Of a stretch of 64,000 nt of DNA, positions 63,017 to 64,000 are shown one piece after another. The notes under the pieces were generated by a model. It was not told the DNA's origin. It made no database searches and saw nothing but the letters and a program-made list of their open reading frames with translations. Both the position numbers and the translations under genes were made by a program. How positions within the stretch are numbered: position 1 is the stretch's first letter; each line of letters opens with the position of its first letter. This DNA comes from Pseudonocardia sp. 73-21 (GTDB lineage: Bacteria; Actinomycetota; Actinomycetes; Mycobacteriales; Pseudonocardiaceae), in the NCBI RefSeq assembly GCF_001899645.1, contig NZ_MKVV01000028.1:143039-207038 (forward strand). Direction: 5' to 3'.

Positions 63017-63553
63017 CTATACGGGTGACACCTGCAGGTCAGCGAGTCGGCGACGGCCGTCCTCGGTGAGGAACCGGTCCGGTCCGGCCGTGGCGAGCAG
63101 CGGAGGCTGCTGCGTGTAGAGGCGCGCCACGTCGGCGGGGCGCAGGCCGAGCTCGCGCGCGGCCTGGTGGGCCTCCAGCTTGTGCATCCGCCCGTCGGGC
63201 GCCGCGGCGAAGCGCGCGAGCAGGCCCGCCTCCGCCGCGAGCGGCGCCGGCGCGCTGGACGCGCCGGCCTGGGCCTCGGCCAGCTCCGCCAGCAGGCCCT
63301 CCATCTGGCTGCCGAACGTCCGCAGCAGGTGCCGGATCTGCTCCACCCGGTCGACCGGTGCGGCGTCCCCACCCGCCCCCTGCCAGGTGCGCTTGGGGTG
63401 GCGGCGCAGGTACTCCTGCTCGAGCTCCAGCATCCGCTCGGTGTGGTGGCGGAACTGGTCGGCCGTGCCGTGCAGGAACACCCAGTTGCGCGTGGCGTGC
63501 GCGCGGGTGCCCTGCCGTTCCAGCTCGGCGTCGGAGAGGTCACGGGCGTCCAT
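63017..63553 (-). CDS. DUF6158 family protein
   Basis: The 178-aa product begins MDARDLSDAELERQGTRAHA, with TRNWVFLHGTADQFRHHTER and LELEQEYLRRHPKR, the DUF6158 pattern (about 1-60). It then has a helical middle and a C-terminal ARELGLRPADVARLYTQQPP-LLATAGPDRFL segment that may be a small helix-turn-helix. Function unknown; cytoplasmic. Confidence 0.7.
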   Translation of the reverse strand: MDARDLSDAELERQGTRAHATRNWVFLHGTADQFRHHTERMLELEQEYLRRHPKRTWQGAGGDAAPVDRVEQIRHLLRTFGSQMEGLLAELAEAQAGASSAPAPLAAEAGLLARFAAAPDGRMHKLEAHQAARELGLRPADVARLYTQQPPLLATAGPDRFLTEDGRRRLADLQVSPV

Positions 63554-63589
63554 GCCGACGATTGTGCCCTGGATCTCACTTCTCCGGAG

Positions 63590-63949
63590 GGCTCAGGACC
63601 GAGCACCTCCGGCGCCGCCGGGCCAGGAGCCCGCCGCCGTCTCGATCCAGGCGACCCCGAGGGTTCCGGGCTGCTGGTGAAACGGATCGTGGCGGTGGGC
63701 GGCGACAGCGTCGCGATCGAGGACGGCGTCCTCGTCGTGGCGGGGTCGCGCGTCGACGCGCCCTGGGAGGACAGCCGGAACCTCGACGGCGTCTACCTCG
63801 GCCCGTTCGTGGTGCCGGCCGACGAGGTGTTCGTACTGGGCGACAACCGCGGTGAGTCGGTGGACTCGCGGCGCTTCGGCGCGGGGCCGCCGGGCGCGGT
63901 GGCGGGGCGGATCGTGGTGTGGTTGTGGCCGGCGCCGGGCGCTGTCTAG
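63590..63949 (+). pseudogene. Truncated signal peptidase I (S26) gene
   Basis: The frame from about 63640 to the stop at 63949 shows the S26 box with the catalytic Lys, LLVKRIVAVGGDSVAIEDG, then VYLGPFVVPADEVFVLGDNR and GESVDSRRFG, followed by a normal C-terminal end. The N-terminal anchor and the serine box (SMxP) are absent, and the sequence before 63640 is low complexity. The gene is therefore most likely broken at its 5' end. Confidence 0.7.
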
Positions 63950-64000
63950 TGGCTTGTCACGCAGCCCTGGCCGGGTAATCGGTCCAGGTTCGGATCGGTG

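Noticed and set aside
62825..63028. 67-codon ORF in the Lrp-DUF6158 gap
   Set aside because: Arg-rich, without a ribosome site, in a region with hairpins. No sign of coding constraint.

Overview
The window is very GC-rich chromosomal DNA, with about one start in two being GTG and strong GGAGG-type ribosome sites. Gene order matches the mycobacterial segment running from wag31 through mraZ to the region of lppM, pknL, fadD15, pimB' and ripC (Rv2145c to about Rv2191 in M. tuberculosis, from memory). Gene content (class II DAHP synthase, PimB', an MptA-like mannosyltransferase, LppM, PknL, RNase AS, TB16.3-like proteins) points to a mycolic-lineage actinobacterium. Codon style, carotenoid genes and the MoxR/DUF58/transglutaminase operon beside mraZ suggest Pseudonocardiaceae, perhaps Pseudonocardia. 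The genus is an inference.

Layout. 1-20.6 kb (minus strand): the complete division and cell-wall cluster, read from mraZ down through rsmH, ftsL, ftsI, murE, murF, mraY, murD, ftsW, murG, murC, ftsQ, ftsZ, pgeF, yggS, sepF, yggT and divIVA, then a partial membrane-protein gene at the left edge. Most junctions overlap by 4 nt, so translation is coupled. 20.6-25.6 kb: a divergent promoter region carrying 10-bp-spaced GTGG repeats in both orientations, then a plus-strand MoxR ATPase, DUF58 protein and transglutaminase operon. 25.7-31.2 kb: small DUF3040, methyltransferase, ParA-like, HEPN, DUF6504 (with a LexA-type SOS box), GNAT, LppM and MetF genes. 31.2-36.5 kb: a carotenoid operon (GGPP synthase, phytoene desaturase, phytoene synthase) with an MptA-like mannosyltransferase gene inserted in it, closed by an unusual 22-bp-period inverted repeat array. 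36.6-39.1 kb: an amidohydrolase and glutamine-synthetase-like pair resembling a split FluG.

39.1-40.2 kb is a graveyard of broken genes (APC permease, DUF222/13E12 endonuclease, DHFR/RibD-like). 40.2-44.5 kb holds an Rv2175c-like DNA-binding protein divergent from pknL, then aroG, a GPGG microprotein and RNase AS. 44.5-47.3 kb has remains of a sugar ABC importer on both sides of an intact MFS gene. 47.4-64 kb carries a threonine-repeat membrane protein, PlsC, ROK glucokinase, an ArsA-type ATPase pair, two SRPBCC proteins, a phosphoesterase, FadD15, PimB', an NlpC/P60 endopeptidase, an NYN nuclease, a DEDDh-UvrC fusion, an Lrp-type ligand domain, DUF6158 and a truncated signal peptidase.

How the genes work together: peptidoglycan precursor synthesis (Mur, MraY), septum assembly (FtsZ/Q/L/W/I, SepF, DivIVA), envelope glycolipids (PimB', MptA, PlsC, FadD15), wall hydrolysis (NlpC/P60) and Ser/Thr kinase control (PknL) are all encoded within 60 kb. 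No tRNA, rRNA, CRISPR array, intact insertion sequence or prophage was seen.

The most unusual signals are (i) three 22-24 codon leader ORFs that overlap the start of the following gene by 4 nt and share a nucleotide motif able to pair with the ribosome site in two of them; (ii) MraZ-box-like repeats pointing away from mraZ towards moxR; (iii) the 22-bp-period two-armed array after crtB; and (iv) clusters of gene fossils.
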